A stretch of DNA of 64,000 bases from Pseudobdellovibrio exovorus JSS (lineage in GTDB: Bacteria; Bdellovibrionota; Bdellovibrionia; Bdellovibrionales; Bdellovibrionaceae), in NCBI RefSeq assembly GCF_000348725.1, contig NC_020813.1, positions 744,001 through 808,000 of the forward strand. The letters are read 5' to 3'. Below, piece after piece: positions 48,954 through 58,890 of the stretch. How positions within the stretch are numbered: the first letter of the stretch is position 1; each line of letters begins with the position of its first letter. The notes under the pieces are model-generated. The model was given only the letters and a program-made list of their open reading frames with translations, made no database searches and had not been told where the DNA came from. Made by a program: the position numbers and the translations under genes.

Positions 48954-50246
48954 GTGATGAATTATTCGGAAGTGGTTTCTTTTCTAGAGTCATTGCAAAT
49001 TATGCCGAAGACCATGCCAGGTCTTCAAAAAATCAACAGAGCTTTAGTGCAGACAGATTGGTTTTCATCAATTGATCCGAAAAAAGTAATTGTAGTGGCT
49101 GGGACAAATGGCAAAGGAACTACCTGTGCAGCCTTACAAAGTCTACTCTTAGCCGCAGATCAACGCGTGGGATTTTATAGTTCACCACATTTAGTTTCGA
49201 CGACAGAAAGAATTCGTATAAATGGCCTTGAAATATCAGAAAATAATTTTGTAGAGGTCTTTCACGATTGTAAAAAGTTAATTCAAGAGTGTGAGCTTTC
49301 ACACTTTGAAGCGTTGACCTTGATGGCGGGACATTACTTCTTTTCTTCTAAATGGAATGGAAATTTAGACTTCGTCATTTTAGAAGTGGGCCTAGGGGGA
49401 ACGTATGATGCCACCAATGCCTTTCCTCATAAATTCTGTGCCATAACGAAGTTGGGATTAGATCATCTTAATATCTTAGGGACTGATTTAGTGAGTGTTG
49501 CTTCGAATAAATTTGGTATCGTGACTAATAAAAGTATAGTCGTTCACCACCGCTTACCAGAAGAAGTGATGGAGCTGAAATACCAAGTACAGAAAGAAAC
49601 GAATTCAAACTGGGTCGAAGCCGAGGTCGCTACTTTACATAAAGATACACGAGCGCCAGTGCCTCGATATCGTATTGACTATATGGCGAATAAAATTCCA
49701 ACTAATCTGACAGGTGAGCGAGCTTTTGAAAATATCATGACGGCGATTACGTTATTTCAGATTTTGGGATTTGATATCGAATCGGCTTATCAAGGATTAG
49801 CTCGGATTGATTGGAAAGGTCGTATGCAAAAAATCCTATGGCCACAGATGAAAGCGCCTTTATTTTTGTCTGGAGATCACAATGCGCAAGGGGTGGAAAG
49901 TTTAATTGAGCTCCTCAAAGACTTTAAATGGAAACGCCTACATCTTGTTGTTGGGATTGGTGTGGACAAAGATGTCAAAGAAATGCTGTCACAGTTGATG
50001 AAGCTCAGCTCGGTTAGTCTTTACTTAACAGAGACTCCTTTTAAGGGATTAACAGTCGGGCAGTACCCGCAAGAGTTTCTTGAGCAAGCCAAATCAACGA
50101 GTCCAAATGTGAAAGATATTTTAGATCAAGTTGCTGTTATAGCGGATGAAGATGATCTTTGTATAGTTACAGGATCATTATACTTAGTAGGAGAAGTTTT
50201 GAAAATAGCTCCTTCTGCGGTGCCGTCTACTTCCAGTCAAAGATAA
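48954..50246 (+). CDS. folC: dihydrofolate synthase / folylpolyglutamate synthase
   Basis: 430 residues. The Mur-ligase-type P-loop VVAGTNGKGTTCAAL is near residues 45-59, with VGFYSSPHLVSTTERIRING, LEVGLGGTYDATNA, TKLGLDHLNILG and FLSGDHNAQGVESL. It adds glutamate to dihydropteroate and folates, completing the folB-folKP-folC series. Start directly after folKP. Its last 20 bases overlap the convergent metallophosphoesterase gene. Confidence 0.94.
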   Translation: MMNYSEVVSFLESLQIMPKTMPGLQKINRALVQTDWFSSIDPKKVIVVAGTNGKGTTCAALQSLLLAADQRVGFYSSPHLVSTTERIRINGLEISENNFVEVFHDCKKLIQECELSHFEALTLMAGHYFFSSKWNGNLDFVILEVGLGGTYDATNAFPHKFCAITKLGLDHLNILGTDLVSVASNKFGIVTNKSIVVHHRLPEEVMELKYQVQKETNSNWVEAEVATLHKDTRAPVPRYRIDYMANKIPTNLTGERAFENIMTAITLFQILGFDIESAYQGLARIDWKGRMQKILWPQMKAPLFLSGDHNAQGVESLIELLKDFKWKRLHLVVGIGVDKDVKEMLSQLMKLSSVSLYLTETPFKGLTVGQYPQEFLEQAKSTSPNVKDILDQVAVIADEDDLCIVTGSLYLVGEVLKIAPSAVPSTSSQR

Positions 50247-51357
50247 CGATTTCGCTACGGCTAAACCAGCGCATCGGTGGTCCCCAAAAACCTGTGCCTT
50301 GATGGGCAAAAACCAATATACCATTAATTCTTTTAAATCCCTTTAGCACGGGTTGAACGAGGCGGACTAAAAAGTGAAATGGAAAAATTTGTCCACCATG
50401 AGTGTGACCTGTTAAAATTAAATCACAGGATTCACGTTTAATATCCTGTACGCTAGCCGGTTCATGCGCCAAAAGTATTTTATACTGTACAGGTTCGCCT
50501 GTACTTAAAGCTTTGTCTGGTAAAGAAAGAGAGCCCGAAATAAAACGTCCAATCATACGATCAGGCACACCTGCTATCAGCACACGGGATTCTTTATAAG
50601 AGATGATTTTATTTTGGTTGTGCAAGACAGAGAACCCTAACTGCTGTAAGCGCTCTTCCCACGAACCAGAGTGATGAATGTATTCGTGATTTCCCGTGAT
50701 ATAGAACTTATCAAGGGTCGCCGAGATCTGACTTAACGGAGCCAGTTGTGGAGAGATTTCTAAGAAGTCACCTTCCACAAGATCCCCTGTGATAGCTACG
50801 ATATCTGGTTTGAGCTCATTAATTGTCGTCACAATACGATTGAGCCATTTTTCATTTAGATGAAGCATCCCTACGTGTAGATCTGAAATTTGCACCAACC
50901 GAAGCCCTTTGATTTCTGAGCGGTGTAAAGAGTGGAAGATAACTTTAGGAAAGGAAAGTCCTTTGTAAAGACTCCAAAGACCTATCAAGCTGCAGATACC
51001 AAGTACCCAATACGAATAAGCATGGGGGTAGATAAACTGAATGATGAATTCAATAAGGCTGAATAAAAATAGGAAATTAAAAAGGCCCATCCAAATGTAG
51101 CTGCCCCATGCAGAAAAACGCAGAAGTGGGTGGCGAATATGAGTTGCAATGAGCCCTAGTGGCAACGTCAGCCAGCCCAAGATAAGTACCAGCATAAGAG
51201 CCGTCCTATAGGAATCAGCCGTGATAGAGTAGGAGGTCACACGAAAAATAAATAAGTGGACCAATGCCACTGTAAACATAATCAATGTGATAAATGGTAA
51301 AACTCGACTGATTTTAAAAAATGCAGAAGGTTTAGGTGCAGGTGTTGATGTCTTCAT
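50227..51357 (-). CDS. membrane-anchored metallophosphoesterase
   Basis: 376 residues. About five membrane helices in the first 140 residues, then a calcineurin-like domain with ISDLHVGMLH, GDLVEGDF, ITGNHEYIH, LLAHEPA and GHTHGGQ, the full set of two-metal ligands. The layout is that of YaeI/YkuE-type proteins, some of which cleave UDP-diacylglucosamine or phosphodiesters at the membrane; substrate here not known. pyrE lies upstream on the same strand, three bases away. Confidence 0.88.
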   Translation of the reverse strand: MKTSTPAPKPSAFFKISRVLPFITLIMFTVALVHLFIFRVTSYSITADSYRTALMLVLILGWLTLPLGLIATHIRHPLLRFSAWGSYIWMGLFNFLFLFSLIEFIIQFIYPHAYSYWVLGICSLIGLWSLYKGLSFPKVIFHSLHRSEIKGLRLVQISDLHVGMLHLNEKWLNRIVTTINELKPDIVAITGDLVEGDFLEISPQLAPLSQISATLDKFYITGNHEYIHHSGSWEERLQQLGFSVLHNQNKIISYKESRVLIAGVPDRMIGRFISGSLSLPDKALSTGEPVQYKILLAHEPASVQDIKRESCDLILTGHTHGGQIFPFHFLVRLVQPVLKGFKRINGILVFAHQGTGFWGPPMRWFSRSEIVIFDWK

Positions 51358-51360
51358 AGA

Positions 51361-51882
51361 CTAGTTTGGAAAATCCGATCTTTTAAATAAAGCCGTTAAG
51401 TTAAGTTGAGACTCCTGTAATTTTGCTGCTGCTTCGTCGCCACCACGATTAATAACACAAAGAACATTTTCAACGTGGGCTCCGATACTACGAAGATCCG
51501 CTGCGCTCAGTAGAACTTGGCCACCAGAAGTGATCACGTCTTCGATAATACAGATTTTTTTTCCTTTCACATCAATACCTTCAGCGAATTGACATGTTCC
51601 ATAGTCCTTCGCTGTTTTACGCACGAAAACGCAAGGAATGCCTGTTGCTAAAGATAGGGCTGTACCCACAGGGATGCCACCCATTTCAAGCGCCGCCAGA
51701 ACCTCTGTGCCAGCAGGAATAAGCGGTTTCATTTGCTGTGCAATTTCCTGTAAAATTTTAGGCTGTGATTCGAAGCGATACTTATCAAAGTACTCGTGAG
51801 ATCTTTTTCCACTGCGAAGAAGAAAGTCGCCGTTAAGATGACAGATATCATATATACTTTGGGCAAGTTCTTGGCGGTTCAT
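51361..51882 (-). CDS. pyrE: orotate phosphoribosyltransferase
   Basis: 173 residues. Makes orotidine monophosphate from orotate and PRPP. FDKYRFESQPKIL, LAALEMGGIPVGTALSLATG, VRKTAKDYGT and the PRPP motif ICIIEDVITSGGQVL are characteristic. Slightly short for the family, but all motifs are complete. Probably the first gene of a unit with the metallophosphoesterase. Confidence 0.93.
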   Translation of the reverse strand: MNRQELAQSIYDICHLNGDFLLRSGKRSHEYFDKYRFESQPKILQEIAQQMKPLIPAGTEVLAALEMGGIPVGTALSLATGIPCVFVRKTAKDYGTCQFAEGIDVKGKKICIIEDVITSGGQVLLSAADLRSIGAHVENVLCVINRGGDEAAAKLQESQLNLTALFKRSDFPN

Positions 51883-51907
51883 ATGGCCTCCTTGGCGCTG
51901 GGAAAAA

Positions 51908-52177
51908 GTGACACTGATAATGTTGGCCTATTTTATGCTGTTTGTGAGTATCGGCAAAGGATATGTGCATAATATGGGGTTTAAAAAGCCAAAAGAGTAC
52001 CAGACTATTCGTCTTTTTATGATTTTAGGGATCATGACGGGACTTGCTGTACTTTTGTTTAGAGTGGTGCTTTTCGCTCCTCAGAGTTATGACGTCACTC
52101 GTCAGCCTGCTTATAATGCAAATATCTATAATGAAGATATTAAGGCAGAAATTGAATCGCGAACAACGTCTGATTAA
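51908..52177 (+). CDS. small membrane protein of unknown function
   Basis: 89 residues from GTG, with GGGAAAAA just upstream; ATG 51920 is an alternative start. Two membrane helices (about 1-20 and 33-55) precede a short polar tail. Divergent from pyrE with 25 bases between starts. Its end overlaps the next, convergent gene by four bases. No family recognised. Confidence 0.55.
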   Translation: MTLIMLAYFMLFVSIGKGYVHNMGFKKPKEYQTIRLFMILGIMTGLAVLLFRVVLFAPQSYDVTRQPAYNANIYNEDIKAEIESRTTSD

Positions 52178-53211
52178 CGTCGGCCTTGGCTTTTGCGCTG
52201 CTGCCACTGATCCAGCGCGTACTTACGCATATCTTCGATGCTATCAAACTCATCTACGATTTCGACTCCTAGAAGTGTTTCGACAGCGTCTTCTAATGTC
52301 ACAAGTCCGGTGGTGATTCCATACTCATCCGACACAAGAGTCAGATGGCATTTTTCTTTGATAAAAAAATCAAGAACTTGGGACACACTCATACGTTCTG
52401 AAACACTTTGAATAGGGGCGATCAGCTCTTGAATTTTTGTTTGGTGCTGATCTTTAGAAAGAGCTTCTAAAATCTTATATCGGTGGGTCATGCCGATAAT
52501 ATTATCTAAACTATTTGTGTAAACGGGAAGGCGAGAAAAACGTAAGGGATTATATTTCCTTGCCACTTCTTCCACTGTCTGTGTGGCCTCAAGCGCTGTT
52601 ATGACCGAACGTGGAGTCATAATATCAGAGACATAAATTTTATCGAGCTTCAGTAGATTGCGAATGATGTTGGACTCTTTTGTTTTAATAGTGCCCTCTT
52701 CAGCCCCGATCTCGGCACTTTTGATCACTTCATCACGAGTTACATCTGGGATATCATCCGTCACGGGAATAGCAGTCGAAATCCATTCTGAAATTTTCAC
52801 TAAGGGATAGAAGACAATAATTAAAGTCTGAGTGGTATAAGCCGCGAAAACAGCCAGTGACTTTGCATGATTCTGCCCAAGAGATTTGGGAAGAGCTTCG
52901 GCAACTATCAAAATAGTGAGTGTTAAAGCCAAAGCTAGCAAGGTTAATCCGAAATGACCAAGAAGATGAAAAGAAAGAACTGTCATCAAGGCTGAGCCGA
53001 CAATATGAGATGCGGTATTCAGTATTCGCAAAGCAAATATAGAGCGATCTATGTTGTCAGTAATATGTTTGATGAGCTTTCCTGATTTCGACTTCGTCTC
53101 TGCTTTGACCTCGATGAATGCCGGAGACAGCGAGAAAATAACTGACGCACAAAGCGAGCTTAAAAAAGAGATGACTACTAAGAGTAAAAAAACAGTCGAT
53201 ATCCAGATCAT
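52174..53211 (-). CDS. CNNM/CorC-family transporter-like protein (DUF21 and CBS domains)
   Basis: 345 residues from the ATG preceded by AAGGG; an upstream extension to 53292 is less hydrophobic and lacks a ribosome site. Four membrane helices form the DUF21 domain (to about 170; VAEALPKSLGQNHAKSLAV), then a CBS pair (VSDIMTPRSVITAL... LVSDEYGITTGLVTLEDAVE). The C-terminal CorC_HlyC domain is missing, the chain ending soon after the CBS pair. Such proteins move or sense magnesium or cobalt. Confidence 0.88.
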   Translation of the reverse strand: MIWISTVFLLLVVISFLSSLCASVIFSLSPAFIEVKAETKSKSGKLIKHITDNIDRSIFALRILNTASHIVGSALMTVLSFHLLGHFGLTLLALALTLTILIVAEALPKSLGQNHAKSLAVFAAYTTQTLIIVFYPLVKISEWISTAIPVTDDIPDVTRDEVIKSAEIGAEEGTIKTKESNIIRNLLKLDKIYVSDIMTPRSVITALEATQTVEEVARKYNPLRFSRLPVYTNSLDNIIGMTHRYKILEALSKDQHQTKIQELIAPIQSVSERMSVSQVLDFFIKEKCHLTLVSDEYGITTGLVTLEDAVETLLGVEIVDEFDSIEDMRKYALDQWQQRKSQGRR

Positions 53212-53368
53212 GAATGCCCTTGATATTATCACTTCGAAGACAGAAGCAGCAACAATATTGGGTAGGTGTCGATTGTTTAGACGGCTGTACAAAAATATAG
53301 AGCTTTTAAACTAGGCAAAGATTTTGCTTTGAATTTTTCTGCTCGAAAAGGGCGGAGATTGAAATTTT

Positions 53369-55012
53369 ATGAAAGCACTTTTAAAACTCACGTCGGTTGT
53401 TGTACTGCTATTGGGCTCTATTTCGGCCCATTCGTATGATCTCGATACCCATTTTTATGGGACCTATGTTAAGGCCCGATTTGCTGGTATTCGCCATGAA
53501 GTTGCATTGAAGATTGCAACGGCGACTCAGTGGATGGATGAATCCTATATATCTGATCCTGTCAGTATGATTCTACTGCCTGACGTGGGCATCAAGAAAA
53601 GAAGATTACTGCATTTTCCGGCTTCGCGTTTAGCCAGTAAGCTCACAGTCAGTCAGCTTCCCACATTCTTAGATCCTTCCTCGGGCGTGCGTTTAAAGAC
53701 GTTTACTGAAACGGAAGCCGATCACGAGTTTGCGACCGAGATGTTTACTGAAGGTCTAACGGAAGGTAATTTAATGAAGGTCGCGGCCGGCCTTCATACA
53801 TTACAGGATTCCTTTGCCCATGCAGGGACGATTTCTGAGTTGGGACATGCTCACTTCTGGCATCATCCAGACAGACCCTTTGTGGATATGCAAAGTGTAG
53901 AAAAATATTTTAAAATGAGCCGCTCTGTACTCAGAGCGATGGTGGCGATTCGCTCGTTGTTACCAGCTAGCGCGATTGATATGGATTTAAGATATGGGGA
54001 TATTCCTAACTATCAATTAAATGGTGATCGGTTAGCTGATATCTATGAAAACCTGTCTGATGTGAAAGCGACAGTTTCTAGACAAATTTTAAAAGATCCA
54101 CGCTATGTTCGCTTTGCTTTAGAAAATGTTTTTAAACGCGCCAATCAAGTGAAGTATGTAGCGAACGGATACGAGCCGTACTTAAATAACTTTACATCTG
54201 GACAGGATACGTATGAAGCTGCAGCTTCTGTTATTAAAACACTTCCTCCGCAGATGATTGATCTTCGAGCGGTGATGAAAGATACGGGATATCCTACAGA
54301 CCTTTCCAGTGAATATATTCTGTCTATGGGGGGACTAACATCTTTCCTCAATCGCGCTGTGATGAATCTTTTAAGTGGAATTGTCCCAAGACCATTAGAT
54401 TCATACCATCGCTTTGAAAAAGAAGAAGATGGACCGATTTGGATTAAAGAATTAGATCTGCGTGTAGCGAACATGCGTGCTATGGTCCATCGGATGTTTC
54501 AGAAGGATATCTTCTTTGTTGCGAATAACACGAATAATGAAACAGGCTTTATGCGTGAGATGACGAAGGATGTGTCGGCTAATCCGCGGTTGCCTCGCCG
54601 CCAGAATGTAAATACAGAATTAGTGACCTACAGCTTAAATGAAAAGAAAGAATTTAATCTGATGATATTTGCTTTCTTATTCCCTAAGACATCAGACTAT
54701 CTAAAAGATGATATGGATAGGGGATTGCAGTTTATAGCCTCTGCGAATCAGATGTTGAAGTCGGATCGCTCCTATTTCAGTAAAATCACTGGGGCCTTGG
54801 GTATGATGCTCGACAGGGCAAATATGGGATCTAATGTGAGCTTCAGACAGACGATCAGTAATGCGCATGAAGATATTTATCGCGCACGATTGGTTCCGAA
54901 TTCGACGAACCGTTACTATGTTGTGCCCTCGTTGTTGCAAAAACAAGTGCGTACAGGTGTCTTTAAACCATTATTAAGCAATCAAGAAATAGACAAATTA
55001 TTGTATCCGTAA
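53369..55012 (+). CDS. exported zinc-phospholipase-C/P1-nuclease-fold protein (DUF6765-like)
   Basis: 547 residues with a signal peptide (cut after AHS, about residue 22). LDTHFYGTYVKARFAGI and the TATQWMDES helix, then GLHTLQDSFAHAGTISELGH with its His/Asp/His set, are the zinc-site pattern of helical phospholipase C, P1 nuclease and DUF6765 proteins. The remaining 350 residues are helical with no recognised domain. Enzyme activity is inferred only from the metal ligands. Exported, so it may act on outside lipids or nucleic acid. Followed by a terminator. Confidence 0.6.
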   Translation: MKALLKLTSVVVLLLGSISAHSYDLDTHFYGTYVKARFAGIRHEVALKIATATQWMDESYISDPVSMILLPDVGIKKRRLLHFPASRLASKLTVSQLPTFLDPSSGVRLKTFTETEADHEFATEMFTEGLTEGNLMKVAAGLHTLQDSFAHAGTISELGHAHFWHHPDRPFVDMQSVEKYFKMSRSVLRAMVAIRSLLPASAIDMDLRYGDIPNYQLNGDRLADIYENLSDVKATVSRQILKDPRYVRFALENVFKRANQVKYVANGYEPYLNNFTSGQDTYEAAASVIKTLPPQMIDLRAVMKDTGYPTDLSSEYILSMGGLTSFLNRAVMNLLSGIVPRPLDSYHRFEKEEDGPIWIKELDLRVANMRAMVHRMFQKDIFFVANNTNNETGFMREMTKDVSANPRLPRRQNVNTELVTYSLNEKKEFNLMIFAFLFPKTSDYLKDDMDRGLQFIASANQMLKSDRSYFSKITGALGMMLDRANMGSNVSFRQTISNAHEDIYRARLVPNSTNRYYVVPSLLQKQVRTGVFKPLLSNQEIDKLLYP

Positions 55013-55039
55013 TGCGGGAAAAAGTGGGAACAGGGTAAT

Positions 55040-55070
55040 AAAAAAGGGAGAGTAAAACTCTCCCTTTTTT
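55040..55070. terminator. bidirectional terminator
   Basis: AAAAAAGGGAGAGT, loop AAA, ACTCTCCCTTTTTT: a perfect 14-bp stem between the exported protein gene and the convergent fusA. Confidence 0.93.
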
Positions 55071-55095
55071 ATTTTAACTAACTGATTTACAAAAA

Positions 55096-57204
55096 TTATT
55101 TGTTTTCAGCAGCACGCTTTTCAGCATACTTCTTAGCTAAAGCGTCTTGGATATTACGAGGAGCTTGCGCATATTTCGCAAATTCCATCGTGAACTCGCC
55201 CTTACCTTTAGTGATAGAGCGTAGATCAGTTGAGTAACCAAACATCTCTGTCAATGGCACTTCCGCTTCGATCGTTACGTTACCTTCGATAGTTGTTGTA
55301 CCTGTGATAACACCACGGCGTTGGTTCACTTGACCAGTTGCTGGACCTTGATATTCCTCAGGAACAGTTGTTTCCAACTTCATGATTGGCTCAAGAACCG
55401 CAGGTTTAGCTTTTTGGTAAACTTCACGCATAGCTGCCATAGAAGCAATTTTGAAGGCCATGTAAGATGAATCCACGTCATGGTATGCACCATCCACTAG
55501 ATCAACTTCAACACCTACGATAGGGAAACCTATCAAAGGACCTTTAGCACATTGCTCAGAGAATCCTTCGTCAACAGCAGGGATGAATTCTTTCGGAATA
55601 CGTCCACCCACAACTTTATTGTTGAACAAGTAAGTCTTACCATCTTCTTGAGGAGGTAATGGACGGATGGCGCCCACAACTTTTGCGAACTGACCAGAAC
55701 CACCCGTTTGTTTTTTGTGGGTGTAGTCGTACGCAGCCTCTTCAGTGATTGTTTCACGGTAAGCAACTTGAGGAGCACCTACAGTCACTTCACATTGGAA
55801 TTCACGTTTCATACGCTCAACGTAGATCTCTAAGTGTAACTCGCCCATACCTGAAATGATGGTTTCGTTAGACTCTTCGTCACGGTGTACGCGGAATGTT
55901 GGATCTTCTTTACGGAACTTTTGAAGAGCTTTCGAGAAGTTATTTGCACCATCTTTAGATTTTGGAGCAATTGCCAACGAGATAACTGAATCAGGTACGT
56001 GCATTGACTGCATTGAAGCCTGAATTCTGTCATCACAGAAAGTATCACCAGAAGCACAGTCGATACCGAACATAGCGATAATATCACCAGCGTATGCAAC
56101 ATCAGTGTCTTCCATTTTCTCGGCATGCATACGCACGACGCGAGGAATTTTAACAGACTTTTTGTTAGTCTGATTGATGATGAAGTCACCTTTTTTAAGA
56201 GTACCTTGGTAAACGCGCATGTAAGTTAACTGTCCGAATGGAGTCTCTTGCAATTTAAATGCTAAAGCTACCAATGGATCATCGTTCTTAGACGTTAACG
56301 GGAACTTCTCTTCGTTTTTAGTTAAGTCTAAAGCGTACTCAACTTTTTCAGATGGGTTCGGTAAGTAATAAGTTACCGCATCTAACAAGTGTTGAACGTT
56401 TTTGTTTTTAAATGCAGATCCACAGAATACTGGAACCAATTTAAGACCGATAACGCCTTTACGCATAGCTGCGCGCATTTCTTCTAAAGTTGGCTCTTCT
56501 TCCATTAAGAATTTTTCCGCAATGCTGTCATCCACGTCAGCTAATTTGCCGATCATGATTTGACGATATTCTTTAGCTTGCTCTACTAATTCTGCTGGAA
56601 CAGGAATCTCAGTGATGATTTCACCATCGTCACCTTCATTTTTGTAAGCTTTCATTGTCATCAGATCTACGATACCGATGTGCTTATCTTCCAAACCGAT
56701 TGGAATGTTAGCCATGAATGCATTCAAGCGAAGTTTTTCAACTAAAGCATCTTTAACGCGGAAAGGGTTTGCACCTTGACGATCTAATTTATTTACGAAT
56801 GCCAAACGAGGAACGTTGTAACGTTTCATCTGACGATCAACAGTGATTGACTGAGATTGAACACCAGCAACACCGCAAAGAACTAGGATCGCTCCATCAA
56901 GAACGCGTAGAGATCTTTCCACTTCAACAGTGAAATCCACGTGGCCCGGTGTATCGATTAAGTTTATAGTGTAGTCTTTCCAGTGAACTTGAGTCGCAGC
57001 TGACTGGATTGTGATCCCTTTTTCTCTTTCAAGGTCCATCGAGTCCATTGTCGCGCCAACGCCATCTTTACCTTTTACGTCGTGGATAGCATGAATTCTA
57101 CCACCGTAGAAAAGAATACGTTCAGATAAGGTCGTCTTACCCGAGTCGATGTGAGCCGAAATACCGATATTTCGTACTTTCGCAATATCCCATTTTTTTG
57201 ACAT
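55096..57204 (-). CDS. fusA: elongation factor G
   Basis: 702 residues, all EF-G domains. G1 is [14 protein letters not shown] (Ser where standard EF-G has Ala), with G2/G3 in [16 protein letters not shown] and DTPGHVDF, and G4 in [14 protein letters not shown] precedes the start. The Ser variant and the overall pattern match the spirochaete/planctomycete/deltaproteobacterial and mitochondrial EF-G1 group. It catalyses ribosome translocation. The gene stands alone, away from rpsL-rpsG-tuf; another fusA may exist elsewhere. Confidence 0.95.
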   Translation of the reverse strand: MSKKWDIAKVRNIGISAHIDSGKTTLSERILFYGGRIHAIHDVKGKDGVGATMDSMDLEREKGITIQSAATQVHWKDYTINLIDTPGHVDFTVEVERSLRVLDGAILVLCGVAGVQSQSITVDRQMKRYNVPRLAFVNKLDRQGANPFRVKDALVEKLRLNAFMANIPIGLEDKHIGIVDLMTMKAYKNEGDDGEIITEIPVPAELVEQAKEYRQIMIGKLADVDDSIAEKFLMEEEPTLEEMRAAMRKGVIGLKLVPVFCGSAFKNKNVQHLLDAVTYYLPNPSEKVEYALDLTKNEEKFPLTSKNDDPLVALAFKLQETPFGQLTYMRVYQGTLKKGDFIINQTNKKSVKIPRVVRMHAEKMEDTDVAYAGDIIAMFGIDCASGDTFCDDRIQASMQSMHVPDSVISLAIAPKSKDGANNFSKALQKFRKEDPTFRVHRDEESNETIISGMGELHLEIYVERMKREFQCEVTVGAPQVAYRETITEEAAYDYTHKKQTGGSGQFAKVVGAIRPLPPQEDGKTYLFNNKVVGGRIPKEFIPAVDEGFSEQCAKGPLIGFPIVGVEVDLVDGAYHDVDSSYMAFKIASMAAMREVYQKAKPAVLEPIMKLETTVPEEYQGPATGQVNQRRGVITGTTTIEGNVTIEAEVPLTEMFGYSTDLRSITKGKGEFTMEFAKYAQAPRNIQDALAKKYAEKRAAENK

Positions 57205-57432
57205 AGTTTATCCCTTTTCTTCCATTATTGGGTTTATAATAAAATCAAAATTTTTAAGAACCATTCGGTGTAACACTATTCTTTCTTGAGAGCAAAGACA
57301 GAATGAAAATAAAGTTGAAATCGGGTGTAAAATTAAGGGTTTAATCCTCTTGTTTTGACTGATTTTGCTAATAAAAAGTGCAATTAATTTATGACCCTAG
57401 ATATTTAAGCCCGAGTCGGTCAGAATGTTCCC

Positions 57433-58890
57433 ATGTTAGACCTGCAAAAACACCTGCAAAGCCATTTTGGGTATCCGGATTTTCGTTACCCCCAAAGACA
57501 GATTATTGAAAAGGTGCTGAATAATAAATCACTTTTTGCTTTGATGCCGACAGGGGCGGGGAAGTCCTTAACCTATCAGTTTACCTCTACATTGACGCAG
57601 AAAAATGAGTTGGTTTTGGTGGTGTCCCCATTGATAGCTTTGATGCAGGATCAATCCACCAAAGCACGCGATTTTAAAATTTCAAGCACCTATATCAATT
57701 CATCACTGAGTGCTGAGGAAAAGCAAAAGCGGATGCAGTCCATAGCTGAGGGTCAATACCAACTGATCTTTGTCGCTCCTGAACGCTTTCAAAAACCAGA
57801 GTTTTGGGAGTGTTTGAAGTCCCGTCAGATCAAACTGTTTGTCGTCGACGAAGCCCACTGTATTTCACTATGGGGGCATGATTTTAGACCTGACTATACG
57901 AAGCTGCAGCAATATCGTGAACGCCTTGGAAGTCCACCAGTCCTCGCATTAACAGCTACGGCGACTGAAGATGTCCAGCAGGACATCTTGAAGATGTTTT
58001 TGTTAGATAAAAATCAGGATTTGATTCTAGGTGGGATCGAACGCCCGAATTTATCTTTGAATATCTTTGAATGTTATGGCGAGGCGGAAAAGAATGATCA
58101 ACTTTTAGAACTTTTAAAAAGTTCTTCGGATACAGCAGAGAATAGTTCTGGGATCATTTACTTTTCTTTAATTCAAACTTTAGAAAACTGCAGTCGCTTT
58201 TTACAGTCAGCCAAAATTCCACATTTGAAATATCACGGAGACTTGCCAGCCAATATTCGCCGTCGTCAGCAAGAGGATTTTTTAAAGAACAAGACTCCGT
58301 TGATTTTGGCCACACCGGCTTTTGGTTTAGGTGTGGATAAACCTGATATTCGTTTCGTTATTCACTATGAAATTCCATCCTCGATCGAAGCTTATTTTCA
58401 AGAGGTAGGAAGAGCTGGGCGTGACGGAGAAACGGCTTCAGGACAGTTTCTTTTTTCAGAAGACGATCTCAGTATTCAGATGCAGTTCCTAAACTGGGCG
58501 TATCCAGAAAGCGAATTCATTGCGAAAGTCTATGATTTGATTAGCAGTCGTCCGGACGTGGTGTCACAGCAAGGATTCGATTTCTTACGCGAACAAATGG
58601 TATTTAAAAACAAAAAAGATTTTCGTGTAAATGCCGCCGTTTCGATATTGTTGCGATGGGGATGTCTTGAAGAGAATGATACTCCTTTCGGCTACCAGTC
58701 TGTAAGGGAACCACAAAAAGAAGATTTTGAGTTAGAAGATCAAAACACCTTAAAGAAAGAACATCAAAAAAAGTTGTTGGCACTATTAAGATTTATCCAA
58801 AACGATAAAGTCTGCCGTTTGAAACAAATCTATCAATATTTCTCTCACCAAATTGAAGAGGACTGTGGGATCTGTGATGTCTGTCGATGA
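57433..58890 (+). CDS. recQ: RecQ-family ATP-dependent DNA helicase
   Basis: 485 residues. Walker A ALMPTGAGKSL (about 37-47), DEAH box VVDEAHCISLWGHDFRP, ALTATAT, and the helicase C motif VGRAGRDGETASG. The zinc domain ends in CGICDVC at the very C-terminus; neither a winged helix of normal size nor an HRDC domain follows, so it is shorter than E. coli RecQ (about 610). It unwinds DNA in recombination and fork repair. The aat gene starts 14 bases before its stop. Confidence 0.93.
   Translation: MLDLQKHLQSHFGYPDFRYPQRQIIEKVLNNKSLFALMPTGAGKSLTYQFTSTLTQKNELVLVVSPLIALMQDQSTKARDFKISSTYINSSLSAEEKQKRMQSIAEGQYQLIFVAPERFQKPEFWECLKSRQIKLFVVDEAHCISLWGHDFRPDYTKLQQYRERLGSPPVLALTATATEDVQQDILKMFLLDKNQDLILGGIERPNLSLNIFECYGEAEKNDQLLELLKSSSDTAENSSGIIYFSLIQTLENCSRFLQSAKIPHLKYHGDLPANIRRRQQEDFLKNKTPLILATPAFGLGVDKPDIRFVIHYEIPSSIEAYFQEVGRAGRDGETASGQFLFSEDDLSIQMQFLNWAYPESEFIAKVYDLISSRPDVVSQQGFDFLREQMVFKNKKDFRVNAAVSILLRWGCLEENDTPFGYQSVREPQKEDFELEDQNTLKKEHQKKLLALLRFIQNDKVCRLKQIYQYFSHQIEEDCGICDVCR

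Noticed and set aside
55096-57204. Considered whether fusA is a tetracycline-resistance (TetM-type) protein
   Set aside because: The sequence keeps full EF-G domains and EF-G-specific segments throughout, and there is no mobile element nearby.
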